Of a stretch of DNA of 13,285 nucleotides, positions 6,371-13,285 are shown piece by piece. Where the stretch lies: assembly GCA_964615935.1 (NCBI GenBank), contig CAZTTG010000131.1:1-13285 (forward strand), read 5' to 3'. The position numbers and the translations under genes were made by a program. A model generated the notes under the pieces. It was not told where the DNA came from. It searched no databases and saw only the letters and a list, made by a program, of their open reading frames with translations. The DNA is from CAZTTG01 sp964615935. Its GTDB lineage: Bacteria > Planctomycetota > UBA1135 > GCA-002686595. Every line of letters starts with the position of its first letter. Position 1 is the first letter of the stretch.

Positions 6371-7250
6371 CCTCCGGCGCCGCATCGTTCGCCGTGAGCT
6401 TGGCTTGCTGCCTCCATACCGTGCCGGCTCGCACGAATGCGTAGGCCGATCCGGATTGGTAGCCTGCATCGTCGTTCCACCGCGCGCCGACCAGCGCCGT
6501 GTCACCAGAGACGGAGAAGCCGAACTCGTCTCCGTTCCACGCATCGAGCACCGTGAGCTTGGCCTCTTCGACCCAGATCCACGGATCCACAGTGAGCGGG
6601 TACCTCGCATCGCGGTCGTCCACGAGGATGGCCAATCCCTCGGCGGCTCGGGTCAAGCGCGCCTCCAGCTCACGTCCCCCCGCGTCCCAGGCTCGAAGTC
6701 CGCTGTAAGAGAGCTTCGCGCTTCCATCGACCGCCTCCAGCCGCGCGTCGCGCCCGCCTGCCAGGACCTTGGCGTCGAAGCCGCCTTCCACCGCCAGGAC
6801 CAGCCGCAGGGGCTCTTCGGCCCCGGAAGGTCCCGGAGCCGAGGCGATCGTGAAGCCCTGCTCGATGCCGCGCTCGTCGTTCATATACCACTCGGTCAAG
6901 CCCCCGCGTCGGATCTCCACCCGCCGCCCAAAGGCCTCGCAGCTTCCTGCCGCCACGGGGGAGAGCGAGGCGCCGCGCCCCCAGCCCGTCAGGCGCAGCC
7001 CCAGCATCCAGGTCTCGCCGTCCTCGTCCATGCCCGAAGCCGTGAAGCCCGACGGCGAGAAGCTCGCGCTCATCCCGCGTGCGGGATTCGTTGCCCGCCA
7101 AGTGTCTCCAAGCCCCGGTGTGACTCGGTACTGCTCATCCAGAACCGCTTTCCGAACCGCATCCTCCAGGGCAGGCGGCATCGTCTCGGAGCTCGCGGCA
7201 ACGACTGTGGGGACGAGAATCAGGACAACCAGAGCATGGCGAGTGAACAT
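6000..7250 (-). CDS. Secreted FG-GAP repeat protein, frameshifted after one repeat
   Basis: The ATG at 7250 follows a purine-rich GGAAGGGG. A second ATG eight codons upstream (7274) is less likely, because the 7250 start opens directly on the signal peptide MFTRHALVVLILVPTVVAAS. Residues about 25-225 form an N-terminal domain ending in the RYPLTVDPW motif that often precedes repeats of this type. One FG-GAP (beta-propeller blade) repeat follows, AKLTVLDAWNGDEFGFSVSGDTALVGARWNDDAG (229-262), and then the first residues of a second, AKLTANDAAPED (283-294). Such proteins normally carry several blades and are exported and adhesive or structural. After residue 294 (6369) the frame changes to Arg/His-rich nonsense to a stop at 6000 (416 codons as read), while the expected C-terminal domain continues in the +1 frame to 5954. 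Biologically the gene is 5954-7250, broken. A sequencing or assembly error is possible. Confidence 0.75.
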   Translation of the reverse strand: MFTRHALVVLILVPTVVAASSETMPPALEDAVRKAVLDEQYRVTPGLGDTWRATNPARGMSASFSPSGFTASGMDEDGETWMLGLRLTGWGRGASLSPVAAGSCEAFGRRVEIRRGGLTEWYMNDERGIEQGFTIASAPGPSGAEEPLRLVLAVEGGFDAKVLAGGRDARLEAVDGSAKLSYSGLRAWDAGGRELEARLTRAAEGLAILVDDRDARYPLTVDPWIWVEEAKLTVLDAWNGDEFGFSVSGDTALVGARWNDDAGYQSGSAYAFVRAGTVWRQQAKLTANDAAPEDHLLHRQGELLGLPALDRVRRRGDHQRSGRLLRHHRRRPEREGWHHDLEPRPRQSAVHGRHPVRCSADHPHARAGLGRQPAAAGLLGLVLVPLLAGLHGGQVHRGRHAALRSVLEPRSWLCAT

Positions 7251-7278
7251 GATCCCCTTCCTTACTCGAGTCATGGCT

Positions 7279-7304
7279 TTCAGCTTACTCCATCAAAGGC
7301 TGAA
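7279..7304. promoter_or_regulatory. Inverted repeat TTCAGC-N14-GCTGAA upstream of the FG-GAP gene
   Basis: The perfect 6-bp arms lie 29-54 bases upstream of the start codon at 7250, where an operator or 5'-UTR hairpin could act. This is only a visible dyad. No regulator is known, and arms of this length also occur by chance. Confidence 0.2.
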
Positions 7305-7536
7305 TGGGGCGGTATTCCGGAGAGCAGGTCCCCACCGAGGGACCGACACGAAGCCGGTACAGCCGGGCAGGGCCCCCGGGAGACCAGGTCGACCTCGACG
7401 CCCGCGGAGCAGCGGTCCCACCCGGTCGGGGGATGGAGCACCATGCGGATCCTCTCCCGACTCGGCTCGGCTACGCGCCTCCTCTCATCCTCTCCGGTCC
7501 GCTCCCATAGGGTCTTGGCGTTCCTGGCGTGCCCGA

Positions 7537-7570
7537 CGGTTTCATCGAAGCTGCGGTTTCATCGAAGTTG
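7537..7570. repeat. 17-bp tandem duplication
   Basis: The unit CGGTTTCATCGAAGYTG occurs twice with no spacer (7537-7553 and 7554-7570). The only difference is C versus T at the fifteenth base. It sits in the non-coding gap between the FG-GAP and MetRS-like genes, and no further units follow. Confidence 0.85.
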
Positions 7571-7687
7571 ACGAGGCCCGATCCAGGCCCCGGGCCACGT
7601 CCCGCGCGCGCAGTCTGCGGTCTTGCGTGAGGATGCATCGGATTCAGGGCACCAGGCTCTTGCAGCTGCCTCCAGCCGCCGCAGGAG

Positions 7688-7743
7688 AGGATGGTTGGTT
7701 CAGGGGCCGATTCGATGCCAGGCCCGAGGAGGCCGGGGCGAGC
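7688..7743. repeat. 56-bp direct repeat, copy 2
   Basis: This copy matches 5714-5769 at 54 of 56 positions, same orientation, 1974 bp away. It lies about 95 bp beyond the stop of the MetRS-like gene in the transcript direction. Both differences fall on third positions of the minus-strand frame that reads LAPASSGLASNRPLNQPSS in each copy, so that peptide is identical in the two. With only two differences this is suggestive at most. Confidence 0.85.
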
Positions 7744-7837
7744 TGGGGCGAGTGGGTTAGGCCACGAGGAGCGGCGAGGCGGACTGCCGAGGCGCGCGGT
7801 GTGGGGGGTGGAGACGTGGCGGCCGCCTCCCGGCGGA

Positions 7838-9832
7838 TCAGGCGAGCTGGCTCGGGTGCTTCTCGAAGAAGTCGGTCCGCGGCGGGATCTCCTCGATCTC
7901 GTGGGCCGCGGGGTCCGGAAAGAACGCGAGGATCGGCTCGAAGATCCGGTCCCAGCGGAAGAACTCCTCGCCGACGTGGAGGGCCTCGCGGACCCTCTCG
8001 GTGCCCACCGGCGCGACGGGGTGGAGGAGGACGACGGCGATGCGGACCATCTGGAACGCGTCCACCAGCGCCTGCCGGCGGGCGTCCGGATCGCAGTCGT
8101 CGCGGTAGGGGTTCACGGCGCCCCAGCGGGAGTTGATCTCGCGGATGAAGCCCCCGACGGCGGACAGGGCGGCCGGGAAGTCGTGCCGGGAGAAGGCCTC
8201 CTCGAAGTCGAGGATCGTCTCCTCGCACCGCGCGCCCACCTCCGGGTCCACCTCCCCCCGCGGGACGCGGTTCTCGAAGAACTTCTGCGCCGTGTAGAAG
8301 CAGGAGCGGACCGCGCGGTTCAGGGCGTTCGAGAGCAGGTTCCCCTCCCGGAGCACCGGGTCGGGGGCGCCGGGCTTCGCCGACGGGTCGAGGGGGAGCG
8401 GACGGAACCGGCCGTTCCGGTGGCCGAGCGCCAGGCTGAGGAAGTGGATCCGGAGCTGGTCGGCGGTGTAGTGGTCGAGGAGGTCCCGCGCCATCGGCGG
8501 CTTGACCTTGCCGCTGCTGCTCGCCTTCTTGCCGAGGAAGAGCAGGTGGCGGTTCGCGACGAGGTGCGTCATCCTGAGCGCGCCGTCCGGCGGGTCCGGG
8601 TCGTACTCGGGGCCCTGCATCCCCAGCCAGATCCCGGCCTGGCCCAGGCCGTAGAAGAAGAGGTTGTCCTCCCCGATGAACTGGTAGACCTCGGCGTCGC
8701 GCCGGCACCACCAGTCCGTCCAGCGGTCGGGGTCGGCGCCGGTCCGCTCGAGCTGGGAGATGGTGAACGAGATCGGCGCCCAGAGCGACTCCGGCCACAC
8801 CCAGAACGTGAGCCCCTCGATGTCCGGCGCGGCCAGCCCCCACTCGAGGTTGCCCGTGAGGCGGAAGGGGACGAGCGTCTTGCCCGTCCGGATGCGGATC
8901 GCCTGCTCGTCCAGGACCGCGCGGGCCGCGTCCATCTCGGCCAGTGAGTCGAACACGAGCCGCACCGACTTGCTGCGACCCTCCTCCTCGCGGTGCGGCG
9001 GCAGCCGGTCGCGGACCGCCTCGACGGCCTCCATCTCGTCGCTGAGCACGTGGATCGTCGGGGCCTCGAAGTGTTCGAGCAGCGTGCGGATCATGAAGTC
9101 CCGCCACCGCCCCTCCTCGCGAAGTCGCTCGATCCACGCGCGGATCCCGTCGCCGAGCTCCTCCAGGAGGATGTACCAGTTCGTGACCTCGCGCAGGGCC
9201 GGCCGGTTGCCGGTGAGGGCGCTCCGGGGATCGACGAGGGCCGCGGGATCGTACTGGTGCCCGAGCGAGCACTCGTCCGCGTAGGCCTTCTCGGCCCGGC
9301 AGCCCTCGATGGGACACCGCCCGATGACCTGCCGCCCGGAGAGGAAGGTGCCCGCCTCCTCGTCGTAGGGCTGGGGTGTGCTGCGCGCGCGGAGGTGGCC
9401 ATTCGCGTGAAGGGTCTCGAGGATCCACGCCCCCCGCTCCGCGTGGATCTCCCGCCACGGCGACATCGAGGACGCCGCGAAGAGGTTCAGCGAGATGGAG
9501 TAGGCGGCCAGAGTCTCGCTCTGCCGCTCGTGGTTCGCGCGGACGAATTCCTCCAGCGAGCCCGAGAACTCCCCCGCCTCGACCCGACGGGCGTGGTCGG
9601 CGACGATCGGCGAGCCGTACCCGTCGGTGCCGGAGACGAAGATCACGTTCTCCGGGCCGAGCCGGTCGCGCAGGAAGCGCGCGAAGGCGTCCGCGTGGAC
9701 GAACACCCCTCCCACGTGCCCGAAGTGGAGGTCCTTGTTGCCGTAGGGCATCCCCGCGGTGACGACGGCACGCCGCGGAAAGACCGGCCGCGGCCGATCG
9801 GTCAGGTAGCGGGGCAGGGAGGAGTCGCTCAT
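7838..9832 (-). CDS. Divergent methionyl-tRNA synthetase-like class I aminoacyl-tRNA synthetase
   Basis: This 664-residue protein has the class I synthetase fold in MetRS order. AGMPYGNKDLHFGH (26-39) carries the HIGH-type motif HFGH. SGTDGYGSPI (67-76) is the companion active-site loop. CPIEGC...EKAYADECSLGH (173-192) is a C-x4-C-x9-C-x3-H zinc knuckle. NLEWGL (328-333), FWVWPESLW (343-351) and EVYQFIGEDNLFFYG (381-395) follow, then the KMSKS position KKASSSGK (435-442) and a helical anticodon-binding region (about 495-610). Oddities: the second KMSKS lysine is replaced by serine (S439), methionine-pocket positions differ from E. coli MetRS, and residues about 260-325 look like an extra insert. 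It may be a true but divergent MetRS, or a paralogue that activates another amino acid. The start at 9832 has GAGG seven bases upstream, and the open frame before it is not conserved-looking. The gene is probably monocistronic. Confidence 0.8.
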   Translation of the reverse strand: MSDSSLPRYLTDRPRPVFPRRAVVTAGMPYGNKDLHFGHVGGVFVHADAFARFLRDRLGPENVIFVSGTDGYGSPIVADHARRVEAGEFSGSLEEFVRANHERQSETLAAYSISLNLFAASSMSPWREIHAERGAWILETLHANGHLRARSTPQPYDEEAGTFLSGRQVIGRCPIEGCRAEKAYADECSLGHQYDPAALVDPRSALTGNRPALREVTNWYILLEELGDGIRAWIERLREEGRWRDFMIRTLLEHFEAPTIHVLSDEMEAVEAVRDRLPPHREEEGRSKSVRLVFDSLAEMDAARAVLDEQAIRIRTGKTLVPFRLTGNLEWGLAAPDIEGLTFWVWPESLWAPISFTISQLERTGADPDRWTDWWCRRDAEVYQFIGEDNLFFYGLGQAGIWLGMQGPEYDPDPPDGALRMTHLVANRHLLFLGKKASSSGKVKPPMARDLLDHYTADQLRIHFLSLALGHRNGRFRPLPLDPSAKPGAPDPVLREGNLLSNALNRAVRSCFYTAQKFFENRVPRGEVDPEVGARCEETILDFEEAFSRHDFPAALSAVGGFIREINSRWGAVNPYRDDCDPDARRQALVDAFQMVRIAVVLLHPVAPVGTERVREALHVGEEFFRWDRIFEPILAFFPDPAAHEIEEIPPRTDFFEKHPSQLA

Positions 9833-10019
9833 GGTCGGACCTCGATGGAGGACGAGCGTGGGCTGCGTGCCGCGCTTGCCCTCAAACTGTCTTTGAACGG
9901 CCTGCGGCCACCTCCGCCACGCACGAGGGTCGGTGGTCCAGCACACGGAGGGCGCTTCCTCTCCGGCTCATGTCGATCGCGCGGCGCAGGTCGTGGTCCT
10001 TTCGCCCCGGAAGGTGCCG
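9833..10019. other. Intergenic gap between the lipase and MetRS-like genes
   Basis: These 187 bp contain one small dyad, TCAAA-CTGTC-TTTGA (9882-9896), about 50 bases upstream of the MetRS-like start. I see no clear promoter, T-box leader or terminator. Confidence 0.4.
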
Positions 10020-13010
10020 TCAGCGGGATCCCGTCCAGGTGCCCCGGTGGCCGTAGTCGTCCTCGAAGGTGCCCTCGAAGCTGCTGTAGTTCGGGCTGAA
10101 GGTGAACCGCCCGCGACCGTAGGTGGCGCCTTCCCGGTACATCAGGAAATCGTACTGCAGGTCCTCGAGCTTCCCCTGGAGAATGAGCCCGGGACACTCG
10201 ATCTTCAGGGTACTGCCGACGCTCCCGTTCATCTCGACATCGATGAAGTGCTCCTTGCAGAACTCCCGCCTGTCGCTGCAGCCCACGTGGGTGTGGACCG
10301 TGTTCTTCCACACGTCGTTCTCGAAGACCAGGATGGGGGACTGCTCCACCACGCCCGGATAGCCCGCCCCCTCGGCCCGGCGGATCCACACCTTGCCGGC
10401 GAAGGTCGAGCTCGGGTCCATGTTGACCATTCGGTCCTGCGACTCGATGCGCAGGCGCAGCGTCCCCTGCCCCAGCGCCGGATTGCCCGGCAGGTCGACC
10501 CATCGCCCCGCGAGGACGTCGCCATCGATGCGGCCGACGAAGACGTGCGCCGAGGCGGTCGCCTCGCCCGCGATCGGGCCCCAGAACACATCGCCGCCGA
10601 TCTGCCGGATGGCCACCGCGAGGCGTCCGTCCACGCTCCACCTTCCCGTCAGGTCCAGGCCCGCCATCGGGGACCCTCCCTGTGAGCCGCCTCCCGCCTC
10701 GCCCTGCGACCCAGTCGGTGGTTCACCCCTCGATCCCGATTCGCCCGGCTCCAGCGGGGTCCCCGGCACCGTGCGTCCACCGGGCAGCAGCAGGTCGGGC
10801 GGATCGTCGATCATCCCCGCGACCGAGGGGATCGCGAACTCGGCGGACTCCCCCGCTCCCAGCGGGACGTCCGCGAAGGAGAGCGCGCGCTCGCGTCCGC
10901 CCGAGGAGGCCGTCAGGTTCAGCGTGAACTTCCCGTCCTCCAGGCCCTCGATCCGGACCCGGTAGCTCCCCGTGGCGCCGTGGATCGCGGCGTACTCCAC
11001 GTCTTCCATGACCAGGTGCGAACCACCGGGGATCAGCTCCTCCACCGCCCCGTGCTCGTTCAACCCCATGTGGCGATTCTGCGAGTCGTAGACGTGCAGG
11101 TCCGCCGGGCAGAAGATCTCCAGGGTCAGCTCGTCCTGGTGCTTCAGGTCCTTCGGCTTCGTGTAGCCGTTCGAGGAGGCCCGCAATTGACCCTCAAGGA
11201 TGCTGTAAGTCATCAGCTGGATCCTCTTGTTCGCCGCCAGGACCCCGTGGCTCGCGGAGTCATCGGGCAGGTGCTGGACGTACAACTTCAAGTCTCCCTC
11301 GAGCCCTTCTGCGCTCTCCCGGGGAACGGTGCTGTCGCCATCACCCCAGACCGGGTACAGATGGTACGTCCGACCGGATGGATGCAGGATCCCGGGCTTG
11401 CCCTTGTCGGGGTGCAGCGCGACGTAGCCGGTCGCCGTCGCCGAGCCGTATCCGATGATCGTGAAGGTCTCGACCTCCTCGGGGGCCCGGGTGCCCAGAT
11501 CGGTGCGGAGCACCCGGGCCCGCCCCAAGAGCGTCAGGTCTGGCGCCCAGGGGTGGTCCTCGCTGATCCTCATGCCGAACACGCCCTGCAGGGCCGACAA
11601 GGTCACCGAGTGGTAGCGGCATCGATACGTCTCCTCCAGCGTCCAGTCCACCTGCTCGCCGCCCGTGCGGGAGGAGCGCTCCCTGACGAACCGCCCCCAC
11701 GGCTGCAGGCTGAAGGCGCTGGGCATGTGCCTGGCGACGATCTTCATCCTGTTCTCGTTGAAGAATGGATTGCCGAAGGTGTAGCCCATCATCAACGCAT
11801 AGTAGGCCTTTGGGGCTCCCCGGTGAGGGGTGCCCATGGTGATCAGCTTGTCCACCTGACCGGTTCCGTACCTCCTCAGATACGCCCTCGCCACCAGCCC
11901 GCCCATGCTGTGCGCGACCAGGACGACCTTCTTTCGGCCGGTCTTCTTCAGCGCCGTCTTGACCTGCTCCTGCACCGACGCGAGGGTCTCGGCGCGGTTC
12001 GGGGAGTAGCGCCAGTCGTAGGGGGCGTCAAACAGCCACTCGCCCTCCTCGTAGCCTACTTCTTCCATGAAGTCGAAGAAGCTGTCGTAGACATCGCCTA
12101 TCGCGGGCAGCAGATTGCCAATTGAACTGGTGGCTCGGATCTCATGCTTGCTCTGACCTGAACCTGTCATGAGCAGGGAATCCGGGGAATACGCGCTGCC
12201 AGAGGGCCAGACCTCCTGGGTGTCCTTCGCGCTCTGCAGCCTGCTGCCGGCGATCCCCGGCAGGAAGGTCACCGGCAGCTTCGCGTTGGGCTCGGCCTTG
12301 CTGATCGGCGCTGCCGCGAGCAGGATCTCTTCGAAGACGCCCTCCCTGTGAATCGGCTGGGGCTTGACGTATCCGGCGACGGTGATGTCGTAGAAGAGAA
12401 GGACGAAGTCCCCCTTCAGGTCCCCGACGGCATAGGCCGGGTCGTTGTTGAAGTAGGCCGACCAACTGACGCGCTCGAAGGGGCCGCCCTCCTGGAGCTC
12501 CTCGCAGAGCACGTGCCCCGGGATGGCCTCACGCTTCAACGTCTCCCGCCTCATCAGCCCCTCCCCCCAGAAGAAGGGGATCGTGTTCAGGGTCTCGTTC
12601 TCGTAGTACTTCTCGTAGGACTGCGAGATCTCCCCCGTGAGCGTGTACCGCTGCGCCACACGCACCGCGCACGGGCCCACCTTGCCCGGGCGCATCAGCT
12701 GGTAGGCTTCCGAGTAGCGCGTGTACAGCTCGTATTCGACGTCGATGATCCCGAGGATCTTTCCGGTCTTGAAGTCAACGTGGGTGCTGGACCTGGACTT
12801 GTGGACCTTGCGCCGCTCCGCGAAGTCCCCCAGATCGGCAACGAGCTCGGCGCCCGGCGGGGCCGGTGCGCATCCGGTCCCGGACGGCAATCCGGCCACG
12901 CCCACGAATTCGGCCTTGCCCGCCCATTCGAAGTCCGCCGCCGCGTCCGCCGCCCCATCCGCCCAGAGCAGCCCGAGCGCGATCCAGCGAAGGCCCGTTC
13001 GTATCCCCAT
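10020..13010 (-). CDS. Large secreted LCAT-family alpha/beta hydrolase (lipase/acyltransferase) with C-terminal beta-rich extension
   Basis: This 996-residue protein starts with a signal peptide (MGIRTGLRWIALGLLWADGAADA). Residues about 26-240 are an N-terminal region I do not recognise. Residues about 245-600 match the lecithin:cholesterol acyltransferase (LCAT/PDAT) family: LPVTFLPGIAGSRL (245-258, oxyanion region), VWP (268-270), APYDWRYSP (329-337), VVLVAHSMGGLVARAYLRR (362-380, nucleophile S368), KLITMGTPHRGAP (388-400), VWGDGDSTVP (554-563, catalytic Asp D557 or D559) and SASHGV (585-590, H588). The triad looks intact, so an active lipid esterase or acyltransferase is likely. A Gly/Ser/Pro/Glu linker (about 745-783) leads to LTGRWSVDG...IRQIGGDVFW (787-810) and a second similar segment ending FEGTFEDDYGHRGTWTGSR, a beta-rich extension. 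The ATG at 13010 is preferred because it opens the signal peptide; AGAGG lies about nine bases upstream. A promoter at 13085-13114 fits. Confidence 0.88.
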   Translation of the reverse strand: MGIRTGLRWIALGLLWADGAADAAADFEWAGKAEFVGVAGLPSGTGCAPAPPGAELVADLGDFAERRKVHKSRSSTHVDFKTGKILGIIDVEYELYTRYSEAYQLMRPGKVGPCAVRVAQRYTLTGEISQSYEKYYENETLNTIPFFWGEGLMRRETLKREAIPGHVLCEELQEGGPFERVSWSAYFNNDPAYAVGDLKGDFVLLFYDITVAGYVKPQPIHREGVFEEILLAAAPISKAEPNAKLPVTFLPGIAGSRLQSAKDTQEVWPSGSAYSPDSLLMTGSGQSKHEIRATSSIGNLLPAIGDVYDSFFDFMEEVGYEEGEWLFDAPYDWRYSPNRAETLASVQEQVKTALKKTGRKKVVLVAHSMGGLVARAYLRRYGTGQVDKLITMGTPHRGAPKAYYALMMGYTFGNPFFNENRMKIVARHMPSAFSLQPWGRFVRERSSRTGGEQVDWTLEETYRCRYHSVTLSALQGVFGMRISEDHPWAPDLTLLGRARVLRTDLGTRAPEEVETFTIIGYGSATATGYVALHPDKGKPGILHPSGRTYHLYPVWGDGDSTVPRESAEGLEGDLKLYVQHLPDDSASHGVLAANKRIQLMTYSILEGQLRASSNGYTKPKDLKHQDELTLEIFCPADLHVYDSQNRHMGLNEHGAVEELIPGGSHLVMEDVEYAAIHGATGSYRVRIEGLEDGKFTLNLTASSGGRERALSFADVPLGAGESAEFAIPSVAGMIDDPPDLLLPGGRTVPGTPLEPGESGSRGEPPTGSQGEAGGGSQGGSPMAGLDLTGRWSVDGRLAVAIRQIGGDVFWGPIAGEATASAHVFVGRIDGDVLAGRWVDLPGNPALGQGTLRLRIESQDRMVNMDPSSTFAGKVWIRRAEGAGYPGVVEQSPILVFENDVWKNTVHTHVGCSDRREFCKEHFIDVEMNGSVGSTLKIECPGLILQGKLEDLQYDFLMYREGATYGRGRFTFSPNYSSFEGTFEDDYGHRGTWTGSR

Positions 13011-13084
13011 GGCATCCAACCTCTTCTGAAAGCCCCGACTCCTCGGCCGCGTCGTGCGCAGCGGCGCTCGTGCGCTTGTCGTTG

Positions 13085-13114
13085 ATTCTACTCCTCGCCC
13101 TCCGACGGCGGCAA
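13085..13114 (-). promoter_or_regulatory. Sigma70-like promoter for the LCAT-family hydrolase
   Basis: On the minus strand TTGCCG (13114-13109) and TAGAAT (13090-13085) are separated by 18 bp. The -10 matches five of six consensus bases and the -35 four of six. Transcription would start near 13078, giving a leader of about 68 bases. The -10 is an AT-rich island in very GC-rich DNA, which makes the call more credible than the others in this window. Confidence 0.45.
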
Positions 13115-13186
13115 CGCTCGCCGGGCGAGTCGAGCTAGCGGCCCCGTCCTCGTCTCTCATCACCCAGACGTCCGCCCCCTCCCCCC

Positions 13187-13284
13187 GCGCGGCAAACTTG
13201 CCGCGCCGGCGCCGAGTGGCGCCGTAACGCCACGCTCGGTGCGCGAAGCGCACCGAGCATGTGGCGTGATCATCGGTCGAACCG
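13187..13284. repeat. Cluster of four adjacent stem-loops
   Basis: Four perfect or near-perfect hairpins follow each other almost without spacers. Hairpin 1 (13187-13206) has arms GCGCGGCAA/TTGCCGCGC. Hairpin 2 (13207-13224) has arms CGGCGCC/GGCGCCG around GAGT. Hairpin 3 (13227-13267) has an 11-bp stem GCTCGGTGCGC/GCGCACCGAGC around GAA, continued by ACGCCAC/GTGGCGT across a 2-base bulge (18 bp in all). Hairpin 4 (13274-13284) is CGGT-CGA-ACCG. The cluster lies beyond the lipase promoter and reaches the window edge. It could be a REP-like element, a terminator region of the next gene, or a structured RNA. Confidence 0.7.
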
Positions 13285-13285
13285 T

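Larger units (their letters stand above)
7251..7837. other. Long intergenic region with repeats, no convincing gene
   Basis: These 587 bp separate the MetRS-like stop from the FG-GAP start. They contain repeat copy 2 (7688-7743), a 17-bp tandem duplication (7537-7570), a perfect 6-bp stem GGTCCC/GGGACC (7327-7344), and an inverted repeat TTCAGC-N14-GCTGAA (7279-7304) close to the FG-GAP start. Open frames here have no ribosome binding site or recognisable protein. I could not pick a convincing promoter for the FG-GAP gene. Confidence 0.5.

Noticed and set aside
5714..7743. Insertion sequence or composite transposon between the direct repeats
   Set aside because: No transposase, no terminal inverted repeats and no short target duplications were seen. 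The enclosed gene encodes a secreted FG-GAP protein.
7644..9458. 604-codon minus-strand frame overlapping the MetRS-like gene
   Set aside because: It is an Arg/Pro/Gly-rich shadow of the synthetase reading frame, which carries the HFGH, zinc and KASSS motifs. Only its last residues, in repeat copy 2, are of interest and are reported separately.
13221..13275. Integron attC-like site around the 18-bp hairpin
   Set aside because: The left side has TAACGCC, but the right side reads GGCGTGATC instead of the required GTTRRRY. No gene cassette or integrase is visible.
13270..13285. tRNA T-arm-like GGTTCGACC on the minus strand at the right edge
   Set aside because: No acceptor, anticodon or D arm can be folded around it. 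It is explained by the small CGGT/ACCG hairpin.
1..13285. CRISPR array, toxin-antitoxin, defence or phage genes
   Set aside because: No regularly spaced repeats, small paired genes or recognisable defence or phage domains were found on either strand.

Overview
The window is about 13.3 kb of uniformly GC-rich, densely coding bacterial chromosome. I see no plasmid, phage, transposase, rRNA, tRNA or CRISPR signature. The only taxonomic clue is a C-terminal module beginning YCTAKVNS and ending in a WSRDPGF...LTDGLEFVV motif, attached to FG-GAP-type secreted proteins. I associate this module mainly with Planctomycetota and some related GC-rich lineages. This assignment is from memory of the family, with moderate to low confidence.

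Layout, left to right. (1) On the minus strand, a SlyD-type FKBP prolyl isomerase (1796-1314) is followed 29 bp later by a secreted protein with a jelly-roll-like N-terminal domain and a C-terminal transglutaminase-like domain. That gene runs off the left edge. (2) Divergent from slyD, on the plus strand, a tightly coupled pair encodes an AlgI-type MBOAT O-acyltransferase (2021-3463) and a membrane-anchored SGNH/AlgX-DltD-like partner (3472-4590). Together they look like an O-acetylation machine for an exported polymer. (3) Convergent with that pair is a PAPS-dependent sulfotransferase (minus, 5608-4655). (4) Next on the minus strand is a secreted FG-GAP protein gene whose repeat array has collapsed to one repeat. 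Its characteristic C-terminal domain is in the wrong frame, so this is a frameshifted or decaying gene. The gene is flanked by two direct copies of a 56-bp repeat (54/56 identical), one on each side. (5) A methionyl-tRNA synthetase-like protein (minus, 9832-7838) has an altered KMSKS loop (KASSS) and an apparently altered methionine pocket. (6) A 996-residue secreted LCAT-family alpha/beta hydrolase (minus, 13010-10020) carries a C-terminal beta-rich extension. It has a plausible sigma70-type promoter, preceded by a run of four adjacent perfect stem-loops at the right edge.

Four of the seven genes encode exported or membrane proteins, and the MBOAT, SGNH and sulfotransferase trio suggests decoration of a cell-surface or extracellular polymer. 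I do not see a single integrated new system. The best leads are the repeat-flanked frameshifted FG-GAP locus, the divergent MetRS paralogue, and the hairpin cluster upstream of the lipase.
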